NCBI GenBank assembly: GCA_004335635.1
Contig: QAXH01004730.1
Coordinates: forward strand, 5,440-22,939
Source of the DNA: Chloromonas sp. AAM2
Lineage: Eukaryota > Chlorophyta > Chlorophyceae > Chlamydomonadales > Chlamydomonadaceae
Reading direction: 5' to 3'
DNA: 17,500 nucleotides
Under the pieces are notes generated by a model, which saw only the letters and a list, made by a program, of their open reading frames with translations, was not told the DNA's origin and ran no database searches. This document shows, piece by piece, positions 8,801 to 17,500 of the stretch. The stretch's first letter is position 1. Each line of letters opens with the position of its first letter. The translations under genes and the position numbers were made by a program.

Positions 8801-11371
8801 CAGCATCTCGACTCATAACAAGAACACGCTAAATGAAGGACTTGTTTGTCTGCTGCTTGCGCGATTCTTGTTCGCCTGCTCGATTTCATGCTTTTCTGCG
8901 ACAGTTTTGAACACCAAAGCTATTGACAAAGCCTTTTTTGAACACAAGTCATGATGCTAGCACTTGTCAGAGCCTTGGCATTGAACACCTGCACCTGCTT
9001 GCAAACATGCGCCAAGATCACCAGATGGACCACATGTAAACGTTCAAGGAGCACTGTTGCCAACGTGCAATCAAGATTACAGTAGAAGCCTCGCTCTCCT
9101 TACGTGACGAGTAACTTGGGGGAGTTCTGTTTACTTAAGGTTCAAACCAAAGTGGACCAGCTGGGTGCTTGTAGTGCTGGAAGCCAGTGGCTCCACAATG
9201 CGACTGATATTATCGTCATTTTGCTTCTGATCTGGAATATGTACTGTGCAGCATGTGTTGCGGTCTGCTTTTTGCTTCATTCGCCGTCAACTGAATGAGT
9301 CTGTGTCTTCCATTTGCTCGTGATTTTGGAACAAGCGGTTTCAATTGGAGGTTTTATTTGAAGATTGATTATGACGATACAGAGTGATTGCGGTACAACT
9401 ATGCCGGTGAGGCTCATGCTTCCCACCCCTTCCCCTTTCAACAGCCACACTCATTACACTCCATTGCAGGTCTCTTCAAACATTGCAGCGCTGTTCATGA
9501 CAGGAGCTGCGCAGAACCTGCTAGCTGTCAACATCGCACGCTCAATGTAAGTCAGCAGCAGGCAGAAAACACACGTCTCTGCCCAGGGGCGCATGGGCCG
9601 AAAGACACTGCAGACGTGGTGCTACTCAGAAAAGCTTTGCCAACCACCTGTTAAGCACCTGTGACCGTTTCTCTGCAGGGGTGTGCACATCCCGGACGTG
9701 TGGACCACATGGGCCTGGGGGGCGTGTGTGCCTGGTCTGGTCAGCGTGATCATGATTCCCCTCATCATGTACCGCCTAACTCCGCCAGGTAAAGCATGAC
9801 CAGTGTGCGCTACGGGTCTGAAGGCACCTTCTTGCTTTTGTCAGCTTCTCTGAGCCATGGCTGGCTGATGTGCGTGTTCTCCTCCTGAATGTGCTCCTGG
9901 CATCTACGTGTTCATGCATGCCAGCCAATTGACTACTGGTCCTAGTAACGTGTCATGCAACACCATGCAATGTGCGAGTATGATGACACTTGATCCATTT
10001 TCTGTTCGACTTGTCATGTAAAAATACACTCACTCACTCACTCACACTCTCGTCTATCTCGTTACGCCAACAAAACCGTGTCTTTGCACAAATCTCTCTG
10101 ACCTCGACTCACGTATTGACTGACGCCTGTGCAGAAACACGCAGCACGCCATCCGCCCCAGGGGAAGCAAGGCAGCGGTTGGCAGCAATGGGCCCCCTGA
10201 AAACCGCTGAAACCGTCACTCTCGTCACTCTAGCAGGAGCAGTGGTGTTGTGGATGTTGGGCGAGCAGCTGGGCTGTTCAGCGGTGCTGACGGCCATGAT
10301 TGCGCTCTCCTCGCTGCTGGTGGCAGGCGTGCTCACTTGGAAGGACTGCTTGGAGTACACCCCAGCGTGGGACACCCTCTTGTGGTTCTCGGTGCTCATG
10401 AGCATGTGCAGGTAAGCTGTTGGTTGGTTGGTTGATTAGTTGGTTTGCTACGGTCAGGCCACCAGCATTCGACGTGCATGACATACCTGTAGGATGAACA
10501 TGACAGCAGCCTTACAAGCTATGCTGTGGTATACGTGTCGTAGTACGGTCACATAACGATATCCCTGTCTCTTGCCTCGTGTGGCCTGGCAGTTTCATTA
10601 CACTGATGCGGGACGCAGTGTGATTCTTTGACCAACCACTGCATGTCCACACGCGTGCGTGTTTGCATGCACAGTGCTCTTGCCTCGTGTGGCCTGGTGG
10701 CGCGCATGGCGGACGCGGTGGGCATTGCGCTAGCAGCTGCCCAGCTGCCCTGGTTGGCGTCCTTTGGCCTGCTGCATGGCGTGTTCTTTTGGTGCCACTG
10801 TGAGTGTAGGCACCAACTAGTAGCACCAATCTCACTGGTGCCGCTAGGGTTGGACTAATGTGAGATAAGGGGCGTGGGCGAAGTGAACGTTCTTCTGTCT
10901 TGTGGTACAACGAACCTTCTTGCCTCGCTCTCATGCCATCACCTGCTGGTGACGTTTGCTTGATTGGGCATCGTGTCATGTGCTTGTGAACGGCAACGGC
11001 ACCATGAGATCGCACTCTCACATGCCCACTTGCTGGCCTGCTTTTCCTTGTTGCAGACATTTGTTGTGTGTCGTGTTGCAGACATTTTTGCGTCCCAAGT
11101 GGGTCACGTTGGTGCCCTGTACGGGGCCTTCCTCGCTATGATGATCGCCGCCGGCGCACCTGTCACTCTTTCCGCCCTCACGCTCGGCTACTCGGCGAAC
11201 CTTTTCGGCTCGCTGACTCACTACGCCAGCGGCCCCGCTGCTGTGTACCACGGGTCCGGCTACACAAGGTTGAGTGAGGTGATGAAGGCAGGGGCGCTCA
11301 TGGCCGTGAGAAGCTGGTTGGTATGGGGCACTGTGGGCATGGCCTGGTGGAAGATCATTGGCTGGTGGTAA
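5818..11371 (+). CDS. DIT: Plastid dicarboxylate translocator (DiT/DASS family), ten exons
   Basis: Exchanges dicarboxylates (2-oxoglutarate or glutamate for malate) across the inner plastid envelope, feeding ammonia assimilation and photorespiration. Exons: 5818-6415, 6745-6900, 7649-7800, 8104-8265, 8652-8741, 9470-9546, 9679-9788, 10135-10411, 10675-10799 and 11082-11371. All are GT-AG, and the phases close to 2037 bases (about 678 residues). The first junction could instead be 6411/6759, in the same frame. Diagnostic stretches: LKAALACVGVGLAVRFLIPM (first membrane helix), IWLIVFAFFFAK, STLGLAYSLAIAETLMAPAMP with SCTARAGGIF, ALFMTGAAQNLLAVNIA, AWDTLLWFSVL, ASQVGHVGALYGAFLAMMIA and SANLFGSLTHYASGPAAVYH. 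These match plant DiT1/DiT2 along the whole carrier domain. Residues 1 to about 200 (exon 1) form a basic, Ser-rich transit-like start and an acidic Ser/Glu/Pro linker, longer than in plant homologs. DiT1 versus DiT2 cannot be told apart by eye. Exon 1 is the least certain part. Confidence 0.9.
6901..7648 (+). other. Longest DiT intron (intron 2)
   Basis: 748 bases from the GTGGGG donor to a GCATGCAG acceptor. It holds no repeat or ORF that I can assign. Exon phase is preserved across it: the split Gly codon restores the IAG-LVLEP reading. Confidence 0.7.
10027..10048. repeat. (CACT)n microsatellite
   Basis: Four tandem CACT/ACTC units, slightly degenerate at the 3' end, within the DiT intron that precedes the exon at 10135. 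Confidence 0.85.
10420..10445. repeat. (TTGG)n microsatellite
   Basis: Degenerate tetranucleotide run (TTGG repeated, then a TTGATTAG interruption and TTGG) only nine bases after the exon ending at 10411, inside the intron. Confidence 0.8.
10569..10697 (+). repeat. 21-bp direct repeat: partial duplicate of a DiT exon start
   Basis: A perfect 21-base match pairs 10569-10589 with 10677-10697 (core CTTGCCTCGTGTGGCCTGG), offset by 108 bases. The second copy is the start of the real DiT exon 10675-10799. The similarity continues further on: GATGCGGGACGCAGTG near 10605-10620 resembles ATGGCGGACGCGGTG at 10706-10720, after an indel of about eight bases. The upstream copy has no good carrier reading frame, so it is probably a decayed partial exon duplication inside the intron. 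Confidence 0.7.
11049..11087 (+). repeat. Duplicated splice acceptor before the last DiT exon
   Basis: The 14-mer TGTTGCAGACATTT occurs at 11049-11062 and again at 11074-11087, 25 bases apart, each with a TTGCAG acceptor. Only the second acceptor (exon from 11082) keeps the carrier frame, reading YIFASQVGHVG. Use of the first would shift the frame because 25 is not a multiple of three. Confidence 0.8.
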
Positions 11372-11509
11372 GCCCCCTGGCGAACACACACACGTGGCGT
11401 GGAACGAGCGGACGCGCGCTTGCGTTGGCTTATCGCAGCGCTTGGCGCACGCCTCGCCTCGCCATGGCTTGCTGAGCGTGCACGAGCCGCACAGGGATGC
11501 TGCAGAGTG

Positions 11510-11569
11510 GGCCAGGCTGGTCCAAAGCGGGCAAAGGTAAACGTGTTGGCCAGGCTGGTCCAAGGCGGG
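11510..11569. repeat. Short direct repeat downstream of DiT
   Basis: A 22-base unit (GGCCAGGCTGGTCCAAAGCGGG) is present at 11510-11531 and, with one mismatch, at 11548-11569. It lies in the probable DiT 3' UTR or just beyond. No function is apparent. Confidence 0.75.
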
Positions 11570-12514
11570 TTGTATGGAGTTGAGCGTTTAGTAACAGCTG
11601 ACGGTTACGAACCGGCATGGTCAGGCCCACCAACCGGCTGGCTGGCCAAGCGAGAGCGAGCTTGATCACTTGGCGATGATGCATGAACCAGTATGCTGAA
11701 AAAGCTGGCTAATTGCCTGTGGTAGCGATCCATGCTGCGGGGTATTGCATGGAGAGCAAGGGCCTGAGTTTGATGCTTCTGTTGCCATGGAAAAAGCAGC
11801 ATGGAGCCTGGGAAGGGTTTGTGTATGTGCGTGTGAGGGTGGTGTGGAGTCTTAATTCTATGTGCAATTGACTCAGGCGTGCAATCGCTGCATGGGTCTC
11901 CGGTCCTTGCATGCTGGCTCAGCGTATGTGCATGCATCAGCGCACGTGCATGGCCTCTTCATGGTATAGTCCATGGTATTGCGTGTTTACTTCATGAGAG
12001 GAGCGTGCCACGCACCGGACATGCCGTATTGAAATATGCCGTATGGAATTGTGCTGCATGAGCAGGAGCAGGCAATGCAGCTTCCTTAAGTCAAGTGTGA
12101 GACAACATGGTCGGGCTGGTTAACGCGGTTACAGATGGTTATATGTAAACAATCGTATCGCCGCGCCGGACAATGGCGCACGCAACCCCCCTCAGGTATG
12201 CCAAATGGTATGAGAAGGACCAGCCCTCACAAGATCTTGCTTCATTTTCAATCATAGTCAACAGGGCGTCTCTTGCTCAAACTATGACTTCAGTTAGCCC
12301 AGCTTTGACTTTCTGTGGCTGCGTGCAGCTTTGTGCTTTGTCCTCCGTGTATTTCCAGTGCTTTGTCCCGTACCCGCGTTATGAATCTTATGCCCATCGT
12401 ATGTGTGAGTAGTGCGTACGAGGTAGAGTGACCTTTGACAGTGTGTCACCTGTTGCTGCGTCTGTGTGTGCTGGCCACCAGTGCCCCCACGTGCCTGGTG
12501 GCTGTTTCTTCTGT

Positions 12515-12528
12515 GTGCCACGTGGCAC
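12515..12528. promoter_or_regulatory. Perfect 14-bp palindrome around a G-box
   Basis: GTGCCACGTGGCAC is a perfect inverted repeat centred on CACGTG, the G-box/E-box core recognised by plant bZIP and bHLH factors. No gene start is visible nearby, so regulatory use is speculative. Confidence 0.35.
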
Positions 12529-14112
12529 GACTGTTGTCCAGTTGTACTGTGCTTGGTGAGCAAGGCAGTCCACCTTCATTAGAGGCTGTTCGTTGACTAC
12601 GAATTGGTGTTGGTTTTTCATGTGCGACCCACACTGGGGTTATGTTGTTGCAAGGTTTCCCTCGGCTGTCGAGCATCTTCTGCGTGCACACATGACTATC
12701 ACCCTAACTATGGGGTAAATCAGGCTTGCAGGCTGCATGGGGCTGATCTGTGCATACTTGAACACCAGAAACACCCACTATGCACGCTCTAGAGTGCAAG
12801 GACGTACCTGCAGCCAGGACAGACCCACTCATTGCACATGCAGCCTGTGCACAGGCGGTTTCTGTGCACCAGCTTTTCTCATCTGCTTCATGGCTGTGGT
12901 TGGGAGTATGTTGAAGGCAAGAGTCCTTTGCCTTCCCATGGCTTCAGGCTAGAGGATTAGGATCTTGGAACATGGCATCAGCTTTTCCGCTGAGCCCAAC
13001 CAGACCGCCTGGTTTTCTCACACTTCAAGTTTCACGTGCACGTCACCGTCTGAATGTGGAACGGTTTGATGCCTGGCGAGTGGTGGTAACAACGAGAGGC
13101 AGCCTTGCACGGTGTTTCTGAGGTTCTAAGTGCTGCTGACCCTGACTGTTTCAATGCAAAGCAAGGTTTCCTTGGTGAACGACCAACACCATTGTTATCT
13201 AGGTGGGTTGCGAACCCCTTAGTGTGTGTTGCGATTAGACGATATCGCTCTCGAACATATTATGAGGTTTTGCCTCATGTACGTCCAGACAACCTGCCCA
13301 GGGGCTATGTTCAGGCCGTGAAGGTGGCAGGGTTTTGAGGTGACCAGGCTGATCAAAGCCTTCAAACTTTACAATTGACCAGGTTGCAATAGCACTTGGC
13401 ACCAGCTGGGCGCATTTGAATGCCCACGTGTGGCTTGTTCTCATGCACAAACCGGCCTCAAAAAAGTGGCCAAGTTGGAGATCGTGACTTTTGAGGACAA
13501 AAAAAGGTGAGAAAACCGAGAGTGAGTGAGAGAGACGAGGGATCAATGCGGCAAACGGCCGCACTCCTTTTCGGTCCCTGTTCTTTCAGTGATGCCGTGG
13601 TGGGTTGTTGGTGGAGTGAACAGTTTCTGCGACGGCTGCTTTGGGTTCCAGCTCGTGTATATTAATGAATCTTGCCTGTTCCTTGCTAGAGGAGGGCATG
13701 TGCTGCAATTTGAGTTGCTGAAACCCAAGCTTTTGCATATTCAAGAGCGAGGCTTGATGCATTTCTGGTCATGTTTGGAGCTGCAAGGCCTTGTCCATAT
13801 TCTGCAAGGTGGACAAAGAGTATCACAGTGTTTTGTGGTGCCGAGCTGGTGATTGCTTGTTTGTTGCTCACACATCTTTGGCCGTGGCAGTACACATTAC
13901 GCTGGCGTGCTGAACCAGGCCAGACCAGAGTCGTACTTCCCTGTTTGGGCTGCATGCTTATCAAGGGCTGGTTCACAGTCAACGGAATAGCATATGATAG
14001 GAAGCGCAAAAGAAGGGTGTTTGCCAATTCCGGGGCAATTCAGTGTTGCGCATTGAATTGGGCTCACACACGCAATTGTCTTAGAAGTGGCAGACATCCT
14101 TTTTGCAATGTA

Positions 14113-14143
14113 TGCTGCTGTTGCTGCTGCCACTGTTGTTGCC
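14113..14143. repeat. TGC/TTG trinucleotide run
   Basis: Imperfect run of TGC and TTG triplets. It produces a Cys-rich reading on + that I regard as an artefact of the repeat. Confidence 0.7.
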
Positions 14144-14545
14144 GTGTGCCTGTAACTGCATCATGCTTCACCTAACCCCTGCTGAACGTGTGGCCATCAC
14201 ACGACTGGCCAGAATTCAACAGTAACTCTGGCCGTCCAAGTACATCCTCTCATTGGCCTTTGCCAGGGATGTTCACCCGCTTCAAAACGAATCGGCACCA
14301 GCAGCAGGCACTGAGCGTCTCTCCTAGAACTTCTCATCATCACAAGCAATGCCACCAGCAAACATGTCTTGATGTCACCCAGCATGCACTTGACGCTATC
14401 ATACAGTTGTGCTGGCAGCATGTATCAGTGGCAGGCGTGAAACGCAGCATGCCTTCAACATGTACCACACGGCCTGTCATGGATATTTTTTCCAAAGCCT
14501 TAGTCATGCCAAAGCTAAGAAATCAGATGTCTGCCCTCACCCTGT

Positions 14546-14579
14546 ATCACCCTGCAGGAGTGCATCACCCTGCAGGAGT
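14546..14579. repeat. Two-copy tandem duplication, 18-bp period
   Basis: ATCACCCTGCAGGAGT occurs at 14546-14561 and 14564-14579. The 18-base spacing is typical of a small slippage or repair duplication. Confidence 0.85.
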
Positions 14580-14966
14580 TGGCATGAAGAGTTCACATGT
14601 TGTCACATTTCAAATTTGAGCGTCAGCCCCCCCATGTGCACCATGTGACCCGGCAAATGCTCGCCCATAACGGCCAACTCAATCAGGGCATATTCAAGCT
14701 CCCCTAGGCTGTTGACCAGTCCACGCGGCGCCTGCGTTTTGCATACGGCCCCACACGGTCATTTGGCATGCATTGGGCACTATGGACAGTTGATGTCAGT
14801 TAAAATGTTGCTGCCCCACAGTCTTCCTGTCGTCATAGTGACTTCAAAGTGACTGCACTCAAGACGGATGCCGTGTTCTTCTTTCTCCTACAAAAAAAAG
14901 ACAAGATGCTGAGCTTCCTCCCGCCATACAAGCTATCATGGGAGAGAAGCTTGGGGGGTAAGGCTT

Positions 14967-15229
14967 GAGCAGAAGCCCCAGGGTGCGGTCCCATTTTATT
15001 GTGTCCACCGGGATGTGGCAAGAGTCATGCAGCGCTTTCAAGTTACGCCTTGCCTACTTTTGGTGTCGACCAAGTCTTGGTGGTGACTGCGTACAATGCC
15101 CAAGCTAGGAACATCAGACGAGAGTACCAGCAGCGATTCAACGTTCAGGTCAAAGCAATCACCTACCACATTGATGGAACACAGAATAAAGCTGCATATG
15201 ACAGGTATCAAGTGCCTGGTGTTCGATGA
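14967..15229 (+). pseudogene. SF1 helicase N-terminal piece with the Walker A motif
   Basis: This frame opens just after a TGA at about 14964-14966 and runs to a TGA at 15227-15229. It reads GPILLCPPGCGKSHAALSS near its start. PPGCGKS (about 15005-15025) is a Walker A P-loop, placed as in SF1 helicases after a hydrophobic strand. Next come VLVVTAYNAQARNIRREY (a motif Ia-like strand and helix) and VQVKAITYHIDGTQ. It then loses frame, and the helicase continues in the frame of the 15096-16256 feature. The change of frame falls between about 15160 and 15215. There is no start codon and no N-terminal domain, so the gene is also truncated at its 5' end. A short unseen intron or an assembly error are alternatives to true decay. 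Confidence 0.7.
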
Positions 15230-16256
15230 GGTCATGTTGTTGCAGTACGAAAAGCTCATAAAGATCTGGAAGGTCATGGCAAGACACCCAGAGATCACCT
15301 GTATTGCTACCGGAGATCCGAACCGGCTTCCAGCTATCAACGACACGATCACACCCCTGAAAAAAGCACAAATCCTAGTCCACCAAGACATGTTCCCAAA
15401 TGTCCTTAAACTAAAGATAAACAAATGGATCCGAGAAGACCAGCGACAGCTGCTTAGGGAGGTAGAGGAGGAAATACGGCCTTCTCACACACAGCAAGAC
15501 ATCTGGAACGTGGTGAACAAGTGTTTTTTAACGCTCAATCGTCACATACAGAGTTATGCCCATGGTATGAGTAGCTGGTGCGTTGAACTTGAAGGTGGAC
15601 TGAGATATCACGAGGGTTACATCTTGATCTGCAAGATGAACATGAAACTGAAGGAAGTGCACACGGATGAAATCTGTGAATTGTACGCCAATTATACATA
15701 CAAAATCATGCACATAGAGAAGGAGCACCTAGTCCTTGTCGACGTGCTGGGAGTGGAAGAGTTCCATGTGTCACACACTCGCATAATGAATGACTTCACC
15801 CTTGAGTACTGCAACACCGTTCATTCTGCGCAAGGAGATACCATTGAAAACAAGTTCGTCATCGCAGATCTGTTTTCACGGCACGAGGGCATCACCAAAG
15901 AATGGCTTTACACTGCTATAACACGTGCAGCTGATCTGCATGATATATTCTTCCTTGCGCAATCGTTGTATGACGAAAATATCAGTGAGGTAGCAAAGGC
16001 GATGGTGAGATGGTACAGACAGCAAGACAGAACAGCCAGAAGGACTGTGAATGACGGCTTGTACATCACTGACTCTTGGATTCGTTCGAAGTACAACATG
16101 TGTAGTCAGTGTAGATTGTGTGGAGAACACATGAGCTTCGAAAAGAATAATTCGAAGAAAGTCACTGTCAACAGGATATGCAATCACGGCGCTCACGAAA
16201 AGAGCAATTGTGAGCTATTGTGCAAGGAATGCAACACCAGTCTGGGAAATCGCTGA
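15096..16256 (+). CDS. SF1 (Pif1/RecD-like) helicase core with HNH-like C-terminus, probable viral or mobile-element relic
   Basis: 386 codons without introns. The first 30 or so residues are only the other frame of the Walker A piece, so the true coding part begins near 15190. Motifs: CLVFDEV (residues 40-46, Walker B Asp-Glu), TGDPNRLPAI (72-81, motif III; Asn-Arg where Gln is usual), VHSAQGDT (242-249, motif V) and YTAITRA (272-278, motif VI with its Arg). These order it as an SF1B NTP-dependent nucleic acid helicase. The C-terminus has CRLC (339-342), VNRICNHGAHEKSNC and CKECN (376-380), a zinc-binding HNH-like layout; Asn replaces the Asp often found before Arg. The Lys/Glu/Ile-rich composition and lack of introns differ sharply from the host genes nearby. 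Similar helicase/zinc modules are known in large DNA viruses and in mobile elements. The exact source is inference. Confidence 0.75.
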   Translation: MPKLGTSDESTSSDSTFRSKQSPTTLMEHRIKLHMTGIKCLVFDEVMLLQYEKLIKIWKVMARHPEITCIATGDPNRLPAINDTITPLKKAQILVHQDMFPNVLKLKINKWIREDQRQLLREVEEEIRPSHTQQDIWNVVNKCFLTLNRHIQSYAHGMSSWCVELEGGLRYHEGYILICKMNMKLKEVHTDEICELYANYTYKIMHIEKEHLVLVDVLGVEEFHVSHTRIMNDFTLEYCNTVHSAQGDTIENKFVIADLFSRHEGITKEWLYTAITRAADLHDIFFLAQSLYDENISEVAKAMVRWYRQQDRTARRTVNDGLYITDSWIRSKYNMCSQCRLCGEHMSFEKNNSKKVTVNRICNHGAHEKSNCELLCKECNTSLGNR

Positions 16257-17245
16257 CATGTGTGTACCACTTTGTACCTTCGTACCGTTCCTGTAGTTAC
16301 AAACGTACCCACTGAATGGCTCCTGCGTGATATTAGATCTATTACCCGATAACACCTATTGAAGCGCCTGGGAACATTCCCAAGTCTCCTCACTGCATGG
16401 CGAGATGCAGTAGCCCACCAAATCACCCCACTGTACCGTTAGAGTTGGTCAACCATACATGCCATCAGGACAACCGCATGCCACAGTTGGCCGCCGTCTC
16501 TTCCCCACCTCCACCTCACACACACCTTCTTCCAGCAGCCTCATGGAGTTCCGGCAGGGGACGTTCTCACCTGCAACTGGTGACACGGCGCTTCACATCA
16601 CCATCAAGTCCCCAATGCATGCCATAACACAAGATCTACCCACACTTTGGTGGTGAATCGTAGTTCATCGTATAACCCCACTACACCGTCGGACTTGAGC
16701 GCAATCAGCAAAACCCCACTGCATGCACAGTCAGAATATGCCCACAGTAAGGGGGTGTAGTGCGACATGCGTTCATCCGCTTACTCTTACTGTCGATTCT
16801 CCTCCTCTTCGCTGTTGGAGTTGGATATGATGATGATCGCCTTCCCCCCCAGGGGGCAAGGCTGAGGCACCTCACCTTCGGCCTGCCGCCTTTGGGGGTG
16901 GGACCCATTTCATCAGACTTGGGTGGGGACTTGTCGCAAGCAGGGCTTCTGCACATATCTTCGGCAACTGTTTCTCTAGGTTCGTTGACAGAACAGCAAC
17001 TTGACATGAGCTCGCCAAACATGATGTCATAACCATCATACCATTGCTTGCAAGCTGCGCTTTGAACTCTGACAAAGACTGCTGCAGGCTCGGTTGCGTA
17101 CATACAAACTTTGCAATACCATCAGTAGCTACACGAACTTGTCAAACTCACACAGGTCAGAGCATGCTAGTCTGCTTGGCCTCTTCAGCTGTAATTGTGT
17201 TTATGCGTACGTGTGCAAGTGACTAAGCTCAGCCATTGATGAACC

Positions 17246-17269
17246 GCTTTTAAAGGAGCTTTTAAAGGA
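17246..17269. repeat. Tandem 12-bp duplication
   Basis: GCTTTTAAAGGA is present twice back to back (17246-17257 and 17258-17269). Confidence 0.9.
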
Positions 17270-17368
17270 GGGGTTTGTACAGCGAACTTCTGGCACAAGC
17301 CCTACACACATGTTCATGCATGGCATCAAATACAGGGCTGTCTGCCAGCACACTCCTGGCTATTATTA

Positions 17369-17399
17369 CAAACTAGACTTGAACAGCAAACTAGACTTG
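17369..17399. repeat. Two-copy duplication, 18-bp period
   Basis: CAAACTAGACTTG occurs at 17369-17381 and 17387-17399. Confidence 0.9.
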
Positions 17400-17500
17400 G
17401 CTGCAATCAGTTTAATGCTACTGTCTTGTTTGTTCGATATACTGACAGAAAAACAATCATGAAATTTTCTAGGCATGGTATGCAGCTCCGCCAGATGTCC

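Larger units (their letters stand above)
11372..14966. other. Long stretch without a recognisable gene
   Basis: Frames on both strands are open only for short distances and give no family that I recognise. The longest (+ 13771-14175 and 14188-14619, minus 11018-11563 antisense to DiT) have no motif or believable splice pattern. The stretch contains the DiT 3' end, short repeats (11510-11569, 14113-14143, 14546-14579) and a 14-base palindrome at 12515-12528. A short + stretch near 14596-14705 reads somewhat protein-like (VTRQMLAHNGQLNQGIFKLP) but ends at a TAG and is too small to call. Confidence 0.5.
16257..17500. other. Stretch without a convincing gene
   Basis: Open frames exist on both strands around 16705-17103. 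The + one (16760-17032) starts with a Leu-rich, signal-like segment, MRHAFIRLLLLSILLLFAVG, followed by a low-complexity tail. The minus one (17103-16705) contains a basic TAKRRRIDSKSKR stretch that could be a nuclear localisation signal within an exon. They overlap, so at most one can be real, and neither has a recognised domain. Short tandem duplications are at 17246-17269 and 17369-17399. Confidence 0.4.

Noticed and set aside
10512..11060. 182-codon minus-strand ORF
   Set aside because: Antisense to a DiT exon and its introns; composition is that of a shadow frame, rich in Arg, Pro, His and Thr.
11018..11563. 181-codon minus-strand ORF
   Set aside because: Antisense to the last DiT exon, which has clear homology on +.
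13526..14175. Possible gene from + ORFs 13526-13852 and 13771-14175
   Set aside because: No motif, Cys runs caused by a trinucleotide repeat, and no convincing splice pairing.
14188..14619. 143-codon + ORF just ahead of the helicase as a viral neighbour gene
   Set aside because: His/Gln/Ser-rich composition, a repeat-derived segment (YHPAGVHHPAGV), and no recognisable domain.
1..17500. CRISPR array, bacterial operon or rRNA genes
   Set aside because: No regularly spaced repeats, no rRNA-like conserved blocks, and the recognisable genes are intron-containing and plant-type.

Overview
The window looks like nuclear DNA of a green alga (Chlorophyta). Two plant-type genes are broken up by many GT-AG introns of about 100 to 750 bases. 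Their exons read as plant/algal housekeeping proteins, and the DNA between them is rich in TGCATGC and short microsatellites. I see no bacterial operons or Shine-Dalgarno-led genes. The genus cannot be fixed from this sequence alone.

Layout. 1-67 is a CA microsatellite. 130-871 holds broken protein-like stretches on the + strand. The last of these resembles the C-terminal part of Crinkler/RHS-type proteins, and I read the locus as a decayed or partial gene. 872-2849 has no gene I can support. 2850-5231 (minus strand) is a five-exon gene for a plant-type 5'-methylthioadenosine nucleosidase (MTN). Its five exons join in phase into 263 residues with all three expected catalytic residues. One of its introns carries a tRNA-derived SINE-like piece. 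5232-5817 is a divergent intergenic region. 5818-11371 (plus strand) is a ten-exon gene for a plastid dicarboxylate (2-oxoglutarate/malate or glutamate/malate) translocator of the DiT type, with an unusually long N-terminal extension. All exon phases close, giving about 678 residues. 11372-14966 holds no recognisable gene, only short repeats and a palindrome.

14967-16256 is a different kind of DNA: an intronless superfamily 1 helicase relic. Its Walker A motif lies in one frame. Walker B, the GDxxxLP motif, the HSxQG motif and the YTAxTR motif lie in another, followed by a Cys-rich HNH-like C-terminus. It looks foreign to its surroundings, most likely derived from a large DNA virus or a mobile element, and is 5'-truncated and frameshifted. 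16257-17500 has no convincing gene.

The two clear host genes are divergently transcribed from one 586-base spacer. MTN salvages methylthioadenosine (methionine/polyamine metabolism). DiT exchanges dicarboxylates across the plastid envelope for nitrogen assimilation and photorespiration. A shared promoter is possible, but no functional link is proven by the sequence.
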